A stretch of DNA of 64,000 bases from Bifidobacterium oedipodis (GTDB taxonomy: Bacteria > Actinomycetota > Actinomycetes > Actinomycetales > Bifidobacteriaceae), in the NCBI RefSeq assembly GCF_012932425.1, contig NZ_JAAIII010000001.1:62001-126000 (forward strand), in the 5' to 3' direction. A program made the translations under genes and the position numbers. Positions within the stretch are counted from its first letter, which is position 1. The number at the start of each line of letters is the position of its first letter. Below the pieces are notes generated by a model. It was not told where the DNA came from, made no database searches, and saw only the letters and a program-made list of their open reading frames with translations. Of this stretch, positions 26,729 to 35,398 are shown one piece after another.

Positions 26729-26739
26729 CATAACTGCTC

Positions 26740-26754
26740 ATAAGCAACGCATAT
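26740..26754. promoter_or_regulatory. Shared LysR-type-like operator, copy 4
   Basis: ATAAGCAACGCATAT is the exact consensus, preceded by ATAACTGCTC and followed by AGCAACGCC. It stands 94 nt before the third transporter's ATPase gene. Confidence 0.68.
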
Positions 26755-26848
26755 AGCAACGCCGATTCATCGGCGCGTGTGTTCGGATATGGTCGAATCA
26801 GTCGGCGGCAAACCCGTCGTAAGGCGGGGGATGAAAGGAACAACCACC

Positions 26849-27667
26849 ATGATTCGCATCACATCAGTGAGCAAACGCTTCGGTGATCAGCTAGTGCTGA
26901 ACAATGTCAGCTTGGATGTGCCCGACAGCAAGGTGGTTACCGTAATCGGACCGTCCGGCTCGGGAAAGTCGACTTTGCTGCGCGCCATCGACTTTTTGGA
27001 ACAGGCCGACTCCGGCACCATCGATTTCGGCGATGGGCCAGTGGATTTGACCTCCAGCAAGCCTCGTGCCATTGCCTCCGTGCGATCCAAAATAGGCTTT
27101 GTATTCCAGAATTACAACCTGTTCCTTAACAAGTCTGCGTTAGACAATGTGACGCTGGGACTGATTCACGCCAAAGGAAAATCCCGCAAGGAGGCCGAGC
27201 GCATCGCCCGCGAGCAGCTCGACCGTGTGGGATTGGCCGATTTCGCCGACCGTTACCCAAGCTCGCTGTCCGGCGGCCAGCAGCAGCGTGTGGCCATCGC
27301 CCGCGCCATCGCGCTGGAACCCGAACTGCTGGTGCTGGACGAGCCCACATCCGCGCTGGATCCGGAAATGGTATCCGGTGTGCTGAACGTGATCAAAACC
27401 TTGGCCGATCAAGGCACCACCATGCTGATGGTCACGCATGAGATGCGCTTTGCCCGCAACGCCTCGGATCATGTGGTGTTTTTCGAAGGCGGCAATATTG
27501 TGGAGCAGGGCAGTCCGTCGCAGATTTTCAACCATCCCACCCAGGAGCGTACCGCACAATTCCTATCGTCCATTCACGATTCCAGTTTGCTGGATGATTG
27601 GAAGCCGGAGGCCTTGGCAGCGGCGCATACTGCAGATGCCACTGCGGCATCGATTGCGCAGCGCTGA
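26849..27667 (+). CDS. Amino-acid ABC transporter ATPase (third system)
   Basis: The 272-aa protein starts at ATG 26849 with AAAGGA 10 nt upstream. Walker A GPSGSGKST (34-42), LSGGQQQRVAIARAI, LLVLDEPTSALDPE and VTHEM make it a complete polar amino-acid import ATPase. An Ala-rich tail (about 25 residues) extends past the usual end. It heads the third transporter, in the order ATPase, binding protein, permease. That order differs from both other systems, so this is not a recent duplication of either. Confidence 0.93.
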   Translation: MIRITSVSKRFGDQLVLNNVSLDVPDSKVVTVIGPSGSGKSTLLRAIDFLEQADSGTIDFGDGPVDLTSSKPRAIASVRSKIGFVFQNYNLFLNKSALDNVTLGLIHAKGKSRKEAERIAREQLDRVGLADFADRYPSSLSGGQQQRVAIARAIALEPELLVLDEPTSALDPEMVSGVLNVIKTLADQGTTMLMVTHEMRFARNASDHVVFFEGGNIVEQGSPSQIFNHPTQERTAQFLSSIHDSSLLDDWKPEALAAAHTADATAASIAQR

Positions 27668-27809
27668 ATATTAAGAGTTGAATATTATTTAGCCGGGATA
27701 TCGCAGCGGTTAAGTGCGTCATTTTCGGTTTCTGGATTGCTTGGATTACATCAATAGTTGCCGTTAATGGCTGTTTTTTATATCAAATCATTATTAGGGA
27801 GGAAGAACT

Positions 27810-28646
27810 ATGTCTATTATCGCCACCAAAGCCAAGAAAACCGCTGCCGTGCTACTCGCTGCAGCCACATTGATCGGTGCGGCTGCCTGCGGTTCCGCCA
27901 ACTCCGGTTCGGCCGGCTCATCGAATGCCGCACAAAGCGAACTTGAGCAAATCAAGGCCAACGGCGAAATCGTCTTCGGCACCGAAGGTACCTACCAGCC
28001 GTTCAGCTACCATGACTCCGACAACAATGAGCTGGTCGGCTACGATGTCGAAGTGGCCCAGGCCGTGGCCAAGGAACTGGGTGTGAAGGCCAAGTTCGTG
28101 GAATCCAACTGGGATTCGCTGCTCGCAGGCCTTGACACCAAGAAGTTCGATACCGTGGCCGATCAGGTCACCCCGAACGATGAGCGCAAACAGAAGTATG
28201 ATTTCACCGATTTGTACACCTATTCCGCCGGTGCCGTGGTGACCACCAAAGATGACAATTCCATCAAGCAGTTCTCTGATATCAAGGGCAAGAAGGCCGC
28301 CGAGACGCTGACCAGCAACTGGAATCAGACTGCACAAGACAACGGTGCCGAAATCGTGTCCATCAATGATTTCCCGCAGGCCGTGGATGCGTTGAGCTCC
28401 GGGCGCGCCGATGTGACCGTGAACGACAAGCTTGCCGTGCTCGATTATCTCAAGCAGAAGCCCGACGCGAACATCAAGATCGCCGCTACTTCCGAAACCA
28501 CGCCCGCCGCCGCATTCCCGATTCGCAAGGGCGAGGACGATTTGGTCAAGGCCATCAACGATGCGCTTGCGAAGCTGCAGAAGGATGGCACGCTCAAGCA
28601 GTTGGGCGTCAAGTACTTCGGTCAGGACGTGTCCGTTAAGGAATGA
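27810..28646 (+). CDS. Amino-acid ABC transporter binding lipoprotein (third system)
   Basis: The 278-aa protein has a lipoprotein signal peptide ending GAAAC (Cys27), a short Ser/Gly linker, then the family-3 binding domain: EQIKANGEIVFGTEGTYQPFSYHD, VGYDVEVAQAVAKELG, DRADVTVND-like region and LKQLGVKYFGQDV at the end. This pattern is close to cystine-binding proteins of the TcyA/FliY group, so cystine or a cysteine derivative is a reasonable ligand guess. GGGAGG precedes ATG 27810. A hairpin (28662-28696) lies between it and the permease gene. Confidence 0.9.
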   Translation: MSIIATKAKKTAAVLLAAATLIGAAACGSANSGSAGSSNAAQSELEQIKANGEIVFGTEGTYQPFSYHDSDNNELVGYDVEVAQAVAKELGVKAKFVESNWDSLLAGLDTKKFDTVADQVTPNDERKQKYDFTDLYTYSAGAVVTTKDDNSIKQFSDIKGKKAAETLTSNWNQTAQDNGAEIVSINDFPQAVDALSSGRADVTVNDKLAVLDYLKQKPDANIKIAATSETTPAAAFPIRKGEDDLVKAINDALAKLQKDGTLKQLGVKYFGQDVSVKE

Positions 28647-28661
28647 TTGCAGGAAGTTATC

Positions 28662-28696
28662 GTTGATGTCCGGCCTTCAATAGGTCGGGCATCAAC
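28662..28696 (+). terminator. Intra-operon hairpin between binding protein and permease
   Basis: GTTGATGTCCGGCC (28662-28675) pairs with GGTCGGGCATCAAC (28683-28696), with two G-T pairs and a 7-nt loop. There is no U-tract. It may stabilise the binding-protein message or lower permease expression; a full stop is less likely because the permease has no other clear promoter. Confidence 0.5.
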
Positions 28697-28798
28697 TGGT
28701 TGAACGAACATACGCTAGGCGAACACTTCGAAGGCATAGGTGGCGGGAAGTCAAGCCACAAGCGAAACAAGCCACAAACGAAAGGACAATGAATCATC

Positions 28799-29461
28799 AT
28801 GGATGATCGAATCATCGGCATCATCATTGATTCCATACCCAAACTGCTGATTCCCGGATTAACCGTCACAGTGCCGCTGACACTGATTTCCTTTGCCATT
28901 GGCTTGGTGCTGGCCATCGTGGTGGCAGTGGTTCGCGTGGCTCGTGTGCCCGTGGCCAGCCAAATCGTGCAGTTCTATGTGTGGGTGTTCCGCGGCACTC
29001 CGCTGCTGGTGCAGCTGTTCGTCATCTTCTTCGGCCTGCCGTCGATCGGCGTGGTGGTTCCGGCATTCCCCGCCGCCGTGATCGCGTTTTCGCTCAATGT
29101 TGGTGCCTACGCCTCCGAAACGTTGCGCGGCGCGATTCTTGCCGTGCCGCAGGGACAGATCGAAGCCGGTAAAACCGTGAATCTGAGCTATTTGACGATT
29201 ATGCGCCAGATCGTATTGCCGCAGGCCTTCCGCTCGGCGTTCCCAGCATTGTTCAATTCGTTCATCGCGTTGGTCAAAGACACCTCGCTGGCCGCCAATA
29301 TCACCGTGGTGGAAATGTTCATGAGCGCCCAGCGCATTGTGGCCACCACCTATGAGCCTCTGGTGCTGTATATCGAAGTGGGTGTGGTGTACCTGTTCTT
29401 CTGCACGTTGCTTACCGTGCTGCAGCATTACTGCGAACGCAGGCTTGCCGAGCATTTCTGA
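28799..29461 (+). CDS. Amino-acid ABC transporter permease (third system)
   Basis: The 220-aa HisM/TcyB-type permease has first span LIPGLTVTVPLTLISFAIGLVLA, the conserved YVWVFRGTPLLVQLFVIFFGLP, and an EAA-type loop (EAGKTVNLSYLTIMRQIVLPQAFR). Five spans fit a homodimer. It is the last gene of the unit 26849-29461. AAAGGA lies about 12 nt before ATG 28799. With the binding protein it is the most TcyABC-like of the three systems here. Confidence 0.9.
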   Translation: MDDRIIGIIIDSIPKLLIPGLTVTVPLTLISFAIGLVLAIVVAVVRVARVPVASQIVQFYVWVFRGTPLLVQLFVIFFGLPSIGVVVPAFPAAVIAFSLNVGAYASETLRGAILAVPQGQIEAGKTVNLSYLTIMRQIVLPQAFRSAFPALFNSFIALVKDTSLAANITVVEMFMSAQRIVATTYEPLVLYIEVGVVYLFFCTLLTVLQHYCERRLAEHF

Positions 29462-29575
29462 TGGTTCCTGAGGAGCCTTCGAGCGATTCACTGCACCACA
29501 CAGTATGATGGATGCTGTCAGGTCGCGGCGCAAAGTAGTGCCGCGGCAATAATCCCTCATCAGGAAGGGGAGGAT

Positions 29576-30496
29576 ATGTATTCGTCAGGTTCAGGAGGAG
29601 CGATCGGCTTGGTCGTGTTCCTCATCGTACTCGCCATTATTATTGTGCTGCTGGCCGCAGCGCTGTTCATCGTGCCGCAACAGCAGGCATACATTATCGA
29701 ACGCTTCGGTAAGTTTAAGAGTGTGCAGTTCGCTGGCATTCATATTCGTATTCCCTTTGTTGATCGTATTGCGATGAAAACGAATATGCGCGTCAACCAG
29801 CTCAACGTGCAGCTGGAAACCAAAACACTCGACAACGTGTTCGTTACGGTTGTGGCCTCCACGCAGTTCCGTGTGAACCCCGAAAACGTGGCCACCGCCT
29901 ACTACGAGCTGCGTGACCCGGCCGGCCAGCTGCGCAGCTACATGGAGGATGCTCTGCGAAGCGCCATCCCTGCGCTGACGTTGGATGACGCCTTTGCGCG
30001 CAAGGATGACGTGGCCTTCGATGTGCAGAAAACCGTGGGGCAGGAGATGGCCCGTTTCGGCTTCACCGTGGTCAAAACCCTGATCACTGCCATCGATCCT
30101 TCGCCGCAGGTCAAGAACGCGATGGACTCCATCAACGCCGCCCAGCGCGAAAAGGAAGCCACCCGTCAGCGTGCCGAAGCCCAGCGTATCCAGATCGAGA
30201 CACAGGCCGCCGCCGAGGCTGAGAAAACCCGTCTGCAGGGTGAGGGCCAGGCAAACTACCGCCGTGAGATCGCCAACGGTATCGTCGACCAGATCAAGAG
30301 CCTGCAGGCCGTGGGCATGAACATCAACGACGTGAACAACGTGGTGCTGTTCAACCAGTATCTTGATGTGATGCGCTCGCTGTCTGAATCGAACAATGCG
30401 AAAACCGTGGTGCTGCCCGCCTCCACACCTGGCGGATACCAGGATCTGTATGAGCAGGTCACCAAGGCCATGCTTACCGCCAGCGAAGCGAAGTAA
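29576..30496 (+). CDS. SPFH/band-7 membrane protein (QmcA/stomatin-like)
   Basis: The 306-aa protein has one N-terminal membrane span (IGLVVFLIVLAIIIVLLAAALFI, residues 10-32). The band-7 domain follows (VPQQQAYIIERFGKFKSV, then TKTLDNVFVTVVASTQFRV). A charged coiled-coil-prone stretch (AAQREKEATRQRAEAQRIQ) comes before a C-terminal assembly region. Such proteins form large ring or cage assemblies on the membrane and often scaffold FtsH-type proteases. No NfeD partner gene is next to it. GGGGAGG sits directly ahead of ATG 29576. A perfect-palindrome terminator follows. Confidence 0.92.
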   Translation: MYSSGSGGAIGLVVFLIVLAIIIVLLAAALFIVPQQQAYIIERFGKFKSVQFAGIHIRIPFVDRIAMKTNMRVNQLNVQLETKTLDNVFVTVVASTQFRVNPENVATAYYELRDPAGQLRSYMEDALRSAIPALTLDDAFARKDDVAFDVQKTVGQEMARFGFTVVKTLITAIDPSPQVKNAMDSINAAQREKEATRQRAEAQRIQIETQAAAEAEKTRLQGEGQANYRREIANGIVDQIKSLQAVGMNINDVNNVVLFNQYLDVMRSLSESNNAKTVVLPASTPGGYQDLYEQVTKAMLTASEAK

Positions 30497-30522
30497 CGAT
30501 TATAAGGATTATCAGCAGGAAA

Positions 30523-30567
30523 GCCGGGTATCGATGAAATTTCATCGATACCCGGCCTTCCTTTTTA
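30523..30567. terminator. Bidirectional terminator between convergent genes
   Basis: Positions 30523-30539 and 30540-30556 form a perfect 34-bp palindrome (GCCGGGTATCGATGAAA arm), followed by CTTCCTTTTT on the plus strand. It lies between the SPFH gene (+) and the patatin-like gene (-). Confidence 0.85.
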
Positions 30568-30621
30568 TATGTCTGGTCTGTTGTCCGTATGCCTGCGGTG
30601 ATACCTGTGATGCGATGGCAA

Positions 30622-31470
30622 TCAGGCCGCCAAGAACTCCGGTATCGCCTCGGCTGCGGCATAACCCTTGCGATACATCATTTCCAGGCCTTCGAAATTC
30701 TTCGACAGCGTGTTCAAGCCGTACAGTTCTTCGGGCGCCAGAATCAGCACACGGCCCTCGGCCTCGGCCTGCTTGGCGAACTCCATCTCATCGTTATACG
30801 TCTTATAGCGTTCGCGCAGTCGTTCGGCCGCCGCTGGATATGTGCGCTCCAAGATCTTTGCGGGAGCAAGATCGCGGCGCTGCTCGCGCACCTGGTCGCG
30901 CGTGCGCGACAGAATCAGGATCACCTTGTCATAGCCGTCATCAAACGCTTTGGCCACCGGAATCGGGTCGGCAATGCCACCATCGAAATAGGGCACACCA
31001 TCAACCACATACGGTTCGCAGGCCACCGGCACTGCCGAGGACGCCTTGACAATATCGAAATCGTCGTAACGGATGCGTGACTTGTCGAAGTACTTGGCGC
31101 TGCCATCCTCTGCATTGCACGCCACCACCGTGAACCCGGTCGGATTGGCCTGCAGCGCGGCATAATCCAGCGGGTATTCGCCGTCGTGGTTGGACAGGGT
31201 GCCATAGATATAGTCAAGATTCGCGAAATTATGGTTTCTAAAGAAGCTGTCGGCACTCGCGTATTCTTTGCGGAAGGCGTATTCCGTATAGAACTTGTGG
31301 TTGCGACCGTGCTGGCGGGCCAGGAACGATGTCATATTCGCCGCGCCTGCGGACACCCCATAGCACATGTCCACATCGATGCCGTCTTCAAGCATGCGAT
31401 CCATGACACCGCAGCCGAAAATCGCGCGAAAACCACCGCCCACATCCACCATTGCCGTTGTACCGGTCAT
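30622..31470 (-). CDS. Patatin-like phospholipase family protein
   Basis: The 282-aa protein has the patatin catalytic dyad: Ser40 in YGVSAGAAN (GxSxG) and Asp163 in YFDGGIAD. The oxyanion glycines are at DVGGGFRAIFGCGVMD near the N-terminus. It belongs to the RssA/YjjU-like patatin group, cytoplasmic acyl-ester hydrolases of unclear substrate. The start is ATG 31470 with AAAGGGG upstream. It is a single gene, convergent with the SPFH gene. Confidence 0.88.
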   Translation of the reverse strand: MTGTTAMVDVGGGFRAIFGCGVMDRMLEDGIDVDMCYGVSAGAANMTSFLARQHGRNHKFYTEYAFRKEYASADSFFRNHNFANLDYIYGTLSNHDGEYPLDYAALQANPTGFTVVACNAEDGSAKYFDKSRIRYDDFDIVKASSAVPVACEPYVVDGVPYFDGGIADPIPVAKAFDDGYDKVILILSRTRDQVREQRRDLAPAKILERTYPAAAERLRERYKTYNDEMEFAKQAEAEGRVLILAPEELYGLNTLSKNFEGLEMMYRKGYAAAEAIPEFLAA

Positions 31471-31561
31471 ACCAAGCCCCTTTCGTAATATCAGTAGCCG
31501 AGCTTACGCGCCGTATACGGACAAGAAAGCGGACACCATGCGGCTGGCGTAATGGGGGAAT

Positions 31562-32338
31562 TTAGCGTTCCAATAGTTGTTGGGACAAGGCGGCGATGCG
31601 CTCGGACGGGTCGGAATTGGCAAGCGTCACCGAACCGTCTTGCGTTTCCGGCGCGAGCTTGCCCAATGATTCCAGCACCACGGACAGGTGCCGCACCGTA
31701 CCCTCATTGCCATCGATGATCGCTGCGGTATCAGGCAGCAGCTCACGGAAATAGTCGCGGTAGAACACGAAATGCGTGCAGCCTAGCACCACCGAATCAA
31801 TACTGCTGAGATCGTATTGGTCGAAATAGCCATGCAGTGTGTGCATCACCAAATCATGGTCGGCAAGCCTGCCCGACTCCACCACATCCACCAAACCAGG
31901 GCACGGCTCCTTGAAAATCGTATGGTCCTGGTCGAAACGTTCCATCAGCGCGGCGAACTTGTGCTCGCGCAACGTTAGGGGAGTGGCCGCCACGATCACG
32001 CGCTGACGTTTGCCCTGCCCACGGTCGCAAGCCACCTTCAACGCCGGTTCCATGCCGATGATTGGAATATCGTAGGTGTCGCGCAAATCATTCACCGCCG
32101 CGGAGGTGGCGGTATTGCAGGCGATCACCACCGCTTTGACGCCTTGGCTGGCGAACCGCTCGACAATACGGAAGCTCAGTTCGCGCACCTGGGCTGGCGT
32201 TTTGGTGCCATACGGCGCATTGGCGGAGTCACCGAAATACAGCACGTGCTCATGTGGCATATCCTGCGCAATCTGGCGCACCACGGAAATGCCGCCCAAG
32301 CCGGAATCGAACACACCGATCGGTGCCGTGGAACTCAT
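31562..32338 (-). CDS. murI: Glutamate racemase
   Basis: The 258-aa protein converts L-glutamate to D-glutamate for peptidoglycan. The two catalytic cysteines are in place: Cys74 in [12 protein letters not shown] and Cys187 in [10 protein letters not shown]. The N-terminal [10 protein letters not shown] and the [13 protein letters not shown] motif are diagnostic. ATG 32338 has AGGAGG 5-6 nt upstream; an in-frame extension to 32374 lacks family sequence. It is divergent from dapF, another cell-wall precursor gene, across 92 bp. Confidence 0.95.
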   Translation of the reverse strand: MSSTAPIGVFDSGLGGISVVRQIAQDMPHEHVLYFGDSANAPYGTKTPAQVRELSFRIVERFASQGVKAVVIACNTATSAAVNDLRDTYDIPIIGMEPALKVACDRGQGKRQRVIVAATPLTLREHKFAALMERFDQDHTIFKEPCPGLVDVVESGRLADHDLVMHTLHGYFDQYDLSSIDSVVLGCTHFVFYRDYFRELLPDTAAIIDGNEGTVRHLSVVLESLGKLAPETQDGSVTLANSDPSERIAALSQQLLER

Positions 32339-32430
32339 GCTAACCTCCTGCCAGCCATATATGCCGCACTCCACCCTACTCCATCGGGGAGGCGTCGTTG
32401 CGCTACAGGCGGCGGAGTAGTGTGAAAGTC

Positions 32431-33324
32431 ATGAGCATTCCGCAACAAGTAACCAAAGTGCACGCCACCGGCAATGATTTCGTGGTGTATCTGGATCAAA
32501 CCGGCCAATGGGAGCCCACGGGCGAAGAAATTCGTCTGCTGTGCGACCGTCATTTCGGCATCGGCGGCGATGGCCTGATCAGACTGACCAAGCCGGCTTT
32601 CGTCTCTGACTTGAGCGACAGCCAACGGCAGGAAGCACATGACGGCGGTGCCGAATGGTTCATGGATTATCGCAATGCCGATGGTTCATTGGCGGAAATG
32701 TGCGGCAATGGCACTCGCGCCATCACCTTGTTCGCCCAGCATGAAGGCGTGGCCGACGTCAATAAGCCCTTCCGACTCGGCACCCGTGCCGGCGTCAAAA
32801 CCCTGACGCCGCACGGCAGCATGGCTCCCTATGGCGACAATGTGTTCCAAGTGGATATGGGTAAGTGGATCATCGGCGAAGACAACGCCTATGAGGTCAC
32901 TATTCCCGGCACCAAGGGGAGCGCACGCGGCACCTTCGTGGATATGGGCAATCCGCATGTGGTCGCCGTCGTCGAAGATGCCTTCTCCACCCTGCCCACC
33001 GTTGAAGATTTGGATTTGGTCGTGAAGCCAGTCGTCAACCCCACCATCGAGACCGATCAGAACGTCGAATTCGTGCGCATCGACGACATCGACGAACAAA
33101 CCGGCATTGGCGAGGCCACTATGCGCGTCAACGAGCGTGGCTGTGGCGAAACGCTTTCCTGCGGCACCGGCCTTTGTGCCACCGGCGTGGTGCTGCGCTC
33201 CAAAACCGGCATCGAGCACTGGGATATCACCGTGCGCGGAGGAACCCTGCGCGTGGATGTGAGCCAGCAGGATGTGAAGCTCACCGGTTCCGCTACCTTG
33301 GTGGGTGCAATCGAGCTGCTGTAA
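32431..33324 (+). CDS. dapF: Diaminopimelate epimerase
   Basis: The 297-aa enzyme interconverts LL- and meso-diaminopimelate for lysine (and, in many bacteria, peptidoglycan). Both catalytic cysteines are present, Cys91 in AEMCGNGTRA and Cys244 in LSCGTGLCA, along with HATGNDFVV near the start and GDGL. It is slightly longer than typical dapF. The start is ATG 32431; the ribosome site is weak. It is followed by a long hairpin before the convergent VKOR gene. Confidence 0.95.
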   Translation: MSIPQQVTKVHATGNDFVVYLDQTGQWEPTGEEIRLLCDRHFGIGGDGLIRLTKPAFVSDLSDSQRQEAHDGGAEWFMDYRNADGSLAEMCGNGTRAITLFAQHEGVADVNKPFRLGTRAGVKTLTPHGSMAPYGDNVFQVDMGKWIIGEDNAYEVTIPGTKGSARGTFVDMGNPHVVAVVEDAFSTLPTVEDLDLVVKPVVNPTIETDQNVEFVRIDDIDEQTGIGEATMRVNERGCGETLSCGTGLCATGVVLRSKTGIEHWDITVRGGTLRVDVSQQDVKLTGSATLVGAIELL

Positions 33325-33338
33325 TCTGTTGTAATGCA

Positions 33339-33414
33339 AACGCCGGCGGTATCGGCTTTTGTCTAACACACGTCAAAATATGTCAGGTTAGGCAGGGCCG
33401 GTACCGTCGGCGTT
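33339..33414. terminator. Long-stem hairpin between dapF and the VKOR gene
   Basis: AACGCCGGCGGTATCGGC (33339-33356) pairs with 33397-33414 over 18 positions with two imperfect pairs, enclosing a 40-nt loop. TTTT follows the first arm. It probably serves as a terminator between convergent genes. Confidence 0.5.
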
Positions 33415-33452
33415 CGTATGAGATCGGCTGGGACTGGCTCTGAGTCCGGCCA

Positions 33453-34163
33453 TCAGGCAAATAGGGCAGGGCCTTCGACGATAAGAATCAAGGCAACTAA
33501 CGCCACAATCCACAAAGCGTCGAGCATCAGATCAAAACTCAGACGATAGTATTTGGTGAGCCCGGCCGGCACCGTGCCATTCCTGTTAACTGGCAGCTGC
33601 TGCACGGCCACGGTCGCATGGCTTAATGCCATGAACTGTATGGTGGTTGCGAACATCAGGGTCAGGCACCACGGGCACAAGGCGTGAATCACAAACAGTG
33701 ACTGCGTGCTGAGCCAATACGAGTAAGCCAATGCGGCCAGACCACCCAGCCAAGTGCATGCGGCGAACCAGCGGGGCACACGCACCCGGCACATGCCGAT
33801 CACCGCGATGGTCACAAACACCGATTCGGCGGCGATGCCGAAGAACGCGTTCGGATATGACAGTCCGCCGAACTTGATGATTTCCGCCTGCCATGACTGG
33901 GCCACCGCCGAACAGGAGACCACCGCATTCACATCGCAGTCGAGCGCCGCCTCTGGGTGACGCGCCAGCTGCAGGGTCTCCGCGGACAAAATGAATGAGG
34001 TGCCCAATGCCACCGCCGAGGCGATGAGCATAATTAGATACGTCCATACGGCACCATGACGCCATCCGCGTAACTGCTGCGGCTGGTCGATTTGGATATT
34101 AACGGTGCTGGCAGCGTTATCTGTAGTATCCGCCGATGCGGTATTCGTATGTTCGCGGGTCAT
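33453..34163 (-). CDS. Vitamin K epoxide reductase (VKOR)-family thiol oxidase
   Basis: The 236-aa protein starts at ATG 34163, with GAGG 5 nt upstream. Four to five membrane spans carry the VKOR cysteine set: Cys76 and Cys84 (CDVNAVVSC) and the active CPWC (Cys163, Cys166). GGLSYPNAFFGIA is a family signature. In actinobacteria VKOR re-oxidises DsbA-type proteins to make disulfides in exported proteins. No DsbA gene is adjacent and the protein has no fused thioredoxin domain. The N-terminal ~35 residues are Thr/Asp-rich and cytoplasmic. Confidence 0.92.
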   Translation of the reverse strand: MTREHTNTASADTTDNAASTVNIQIDQPQQLRGWRHGAVWTYLIMLIASAVALGTSFILSAETLQLARHPEAALDCDVNAVVSCSAVAQSWQAEIIKFGGLSYPNAFFGIAAESVFVTIAVIGMCRVRVPRWFAACTWLGGLAALAYSYWLSTQSLFVIHALCPWCLTLMFATTIQFMALSHATVAVQQLPVNRNGTVPAGLTKYYRLSFDLMLDALWIVALVALILIVEGPALFA

Positions 34164-34404
34164 CAATACCTCGAATCCATGCGCGAAGAGCATGTGCGAT
34201 ATGTGGCTGTATGTACGAGCTTCCACACTAGTCGCTGCGGCGTCCAGAAGCATTGCGCATGTGTTCAGTGGAGTGGCCTGTTCGCCACTGGCCGAAGCTT
34301 TGTGAACTGGCTTCGGAATCAGTTGCCGTCGGCAATATAAGATTGCGACTGACAACCCCGTGTGGATGGTCATATGACGGCGATGATAAGGCTACGATGG
34401 AATT

Positions 34405-35289
34405 ATGAGAGCGTATGAGATGCCCGTGGCACCGCCCACCGTCGGGTGGGACATCCACTGCCACACTGCCTTTTCCGATGGCACGAAAACACCGGTCGAA
34501 TTGGCCGAGGAATCCAAAGCGCTTGGATTGCATGGCATATCCATCACCGATCACGACACCACGGCGGGTTGGCATGAAGCCGAAGAGGGTGCCCGCAAAG
34601 TCGGACTGCCGTTGCTGCGCGGCAGCGAAATCACCGCGGACGACGAGCACGTGTCCGTGCACATGCTGGGTCTGCAATATGATCCGAATGATCAGCACAT
34701 CATGGATCTGTTCGCCAATACCCGTGCGGCACGGCTCAAGCGCACGAAACACATGGTCGAACTGCTGAGCGAGGATTTCCCGATTACTTGGGAATCGGTG
34801 CTGGCGCAAATGCGCGAAAGCGGCAACACCACGGTGGGCCGCCCCCACATCGCCGACGCGCTGGTGGCTGCCGGCGTGTACGAGACGCGATCCGATGCTT
34901 TTGCCGGCGCAATCAGTGCCACGTCGAAATACTATATTCCCACGCCCTCGCCGACCACGCATGAAGTGGTCCGGGCGGTCAAGGGAGCGCACGGCGTGGT
35001 GATTATCGCCCATGCCGGAGATCCGAGCCGCAACAGTCGCCTGTTATCAGACAGCCAGATTGAGGCGCTGATCGACGAAGGACTTGACGGCTTGGAGGTA
35101 TGGCATCGCGGCAATACGCCGGAGCAACGTGAGCGCTTGCTGGGCATCTGCGAGCACTATGATTTGCTGGTCACCGGCGGTTCCGATTGGCATGGAGCGG
35201 GCAAGCCGAATCTGTTGGGCGAAAACCTGACCGATGATGCCACTGTGGAAGAAATCGTGCGTCGCGGCGTGCTGCCGCTCTACCGCTGA
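34405..35289 (+). CDS. PHP-domain phosphoesterase (RNase AM/TrpH-like)
   Basis: The 294-aa protein has the PHP metal-binding pattern: DIHCH (16-20), ITDHDT (47-52), RGSEI, the His in IIAHAG, and GSDWHG near the C-terminus. Family members hydrolyse phosphoester bonds with a trinuclear metal site. The YciV/RNase AM branch removes nucleotides from RNA 5' ends. Length and motif order fit that branch, but the substrate is not proved. GGA lies close ahead of ATG 34405. A stem-loop follows the stop. Confidence 0.88.
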   Translation: MRAYEMPVAPPTVGWDIHCHTAFSDGTKTPVELAEESKALGLHGISITDHDTTAGWHEAEEGARKVGLPLLRGSEITADDEHVSVHMLGLQYDPNDQHIMDLFANTRAARLKRTKHMVELLSEDFPITWESVLAQMRESGNTTVGRPHIADALVAAGVYETRSDAFAGAISATSKYYIPTPSPTTHEVVRAVKGAHGVVIIAHAGDPSRNSRLLSDSQIEALIDEGLDGLEVWHRGNTPEQRERLLGICEHYDLLVTGGSDWHGAGKPNLLGENLTDDATVEEIVRRGVLPLYR

Positions 35290-35291
35290 AA

Positions 35292-35349
35292 CGCCAAGGG
35301 CCTGTTGCAATCTGACGGTTGAGGTCAGAGCGCAACAGGCCCTTTGGCG
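35292..35349 (+). terminator. Stem-loop after the PHP gene
   Basis: CGCCAAGGGCCTGTTGC (35292-35308) pairs with 35332-35349 with one bulged T and a 23-nt loop. There is no long U-tract. It separates the PHP gene from the convergent DUF3107 gene. Confidence 0.6.
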
Positions 35350-35398
35350 ATTATTGACGCTTATCGAGAATTAACGACGTGTGCGAGCAAGTCCGCCG

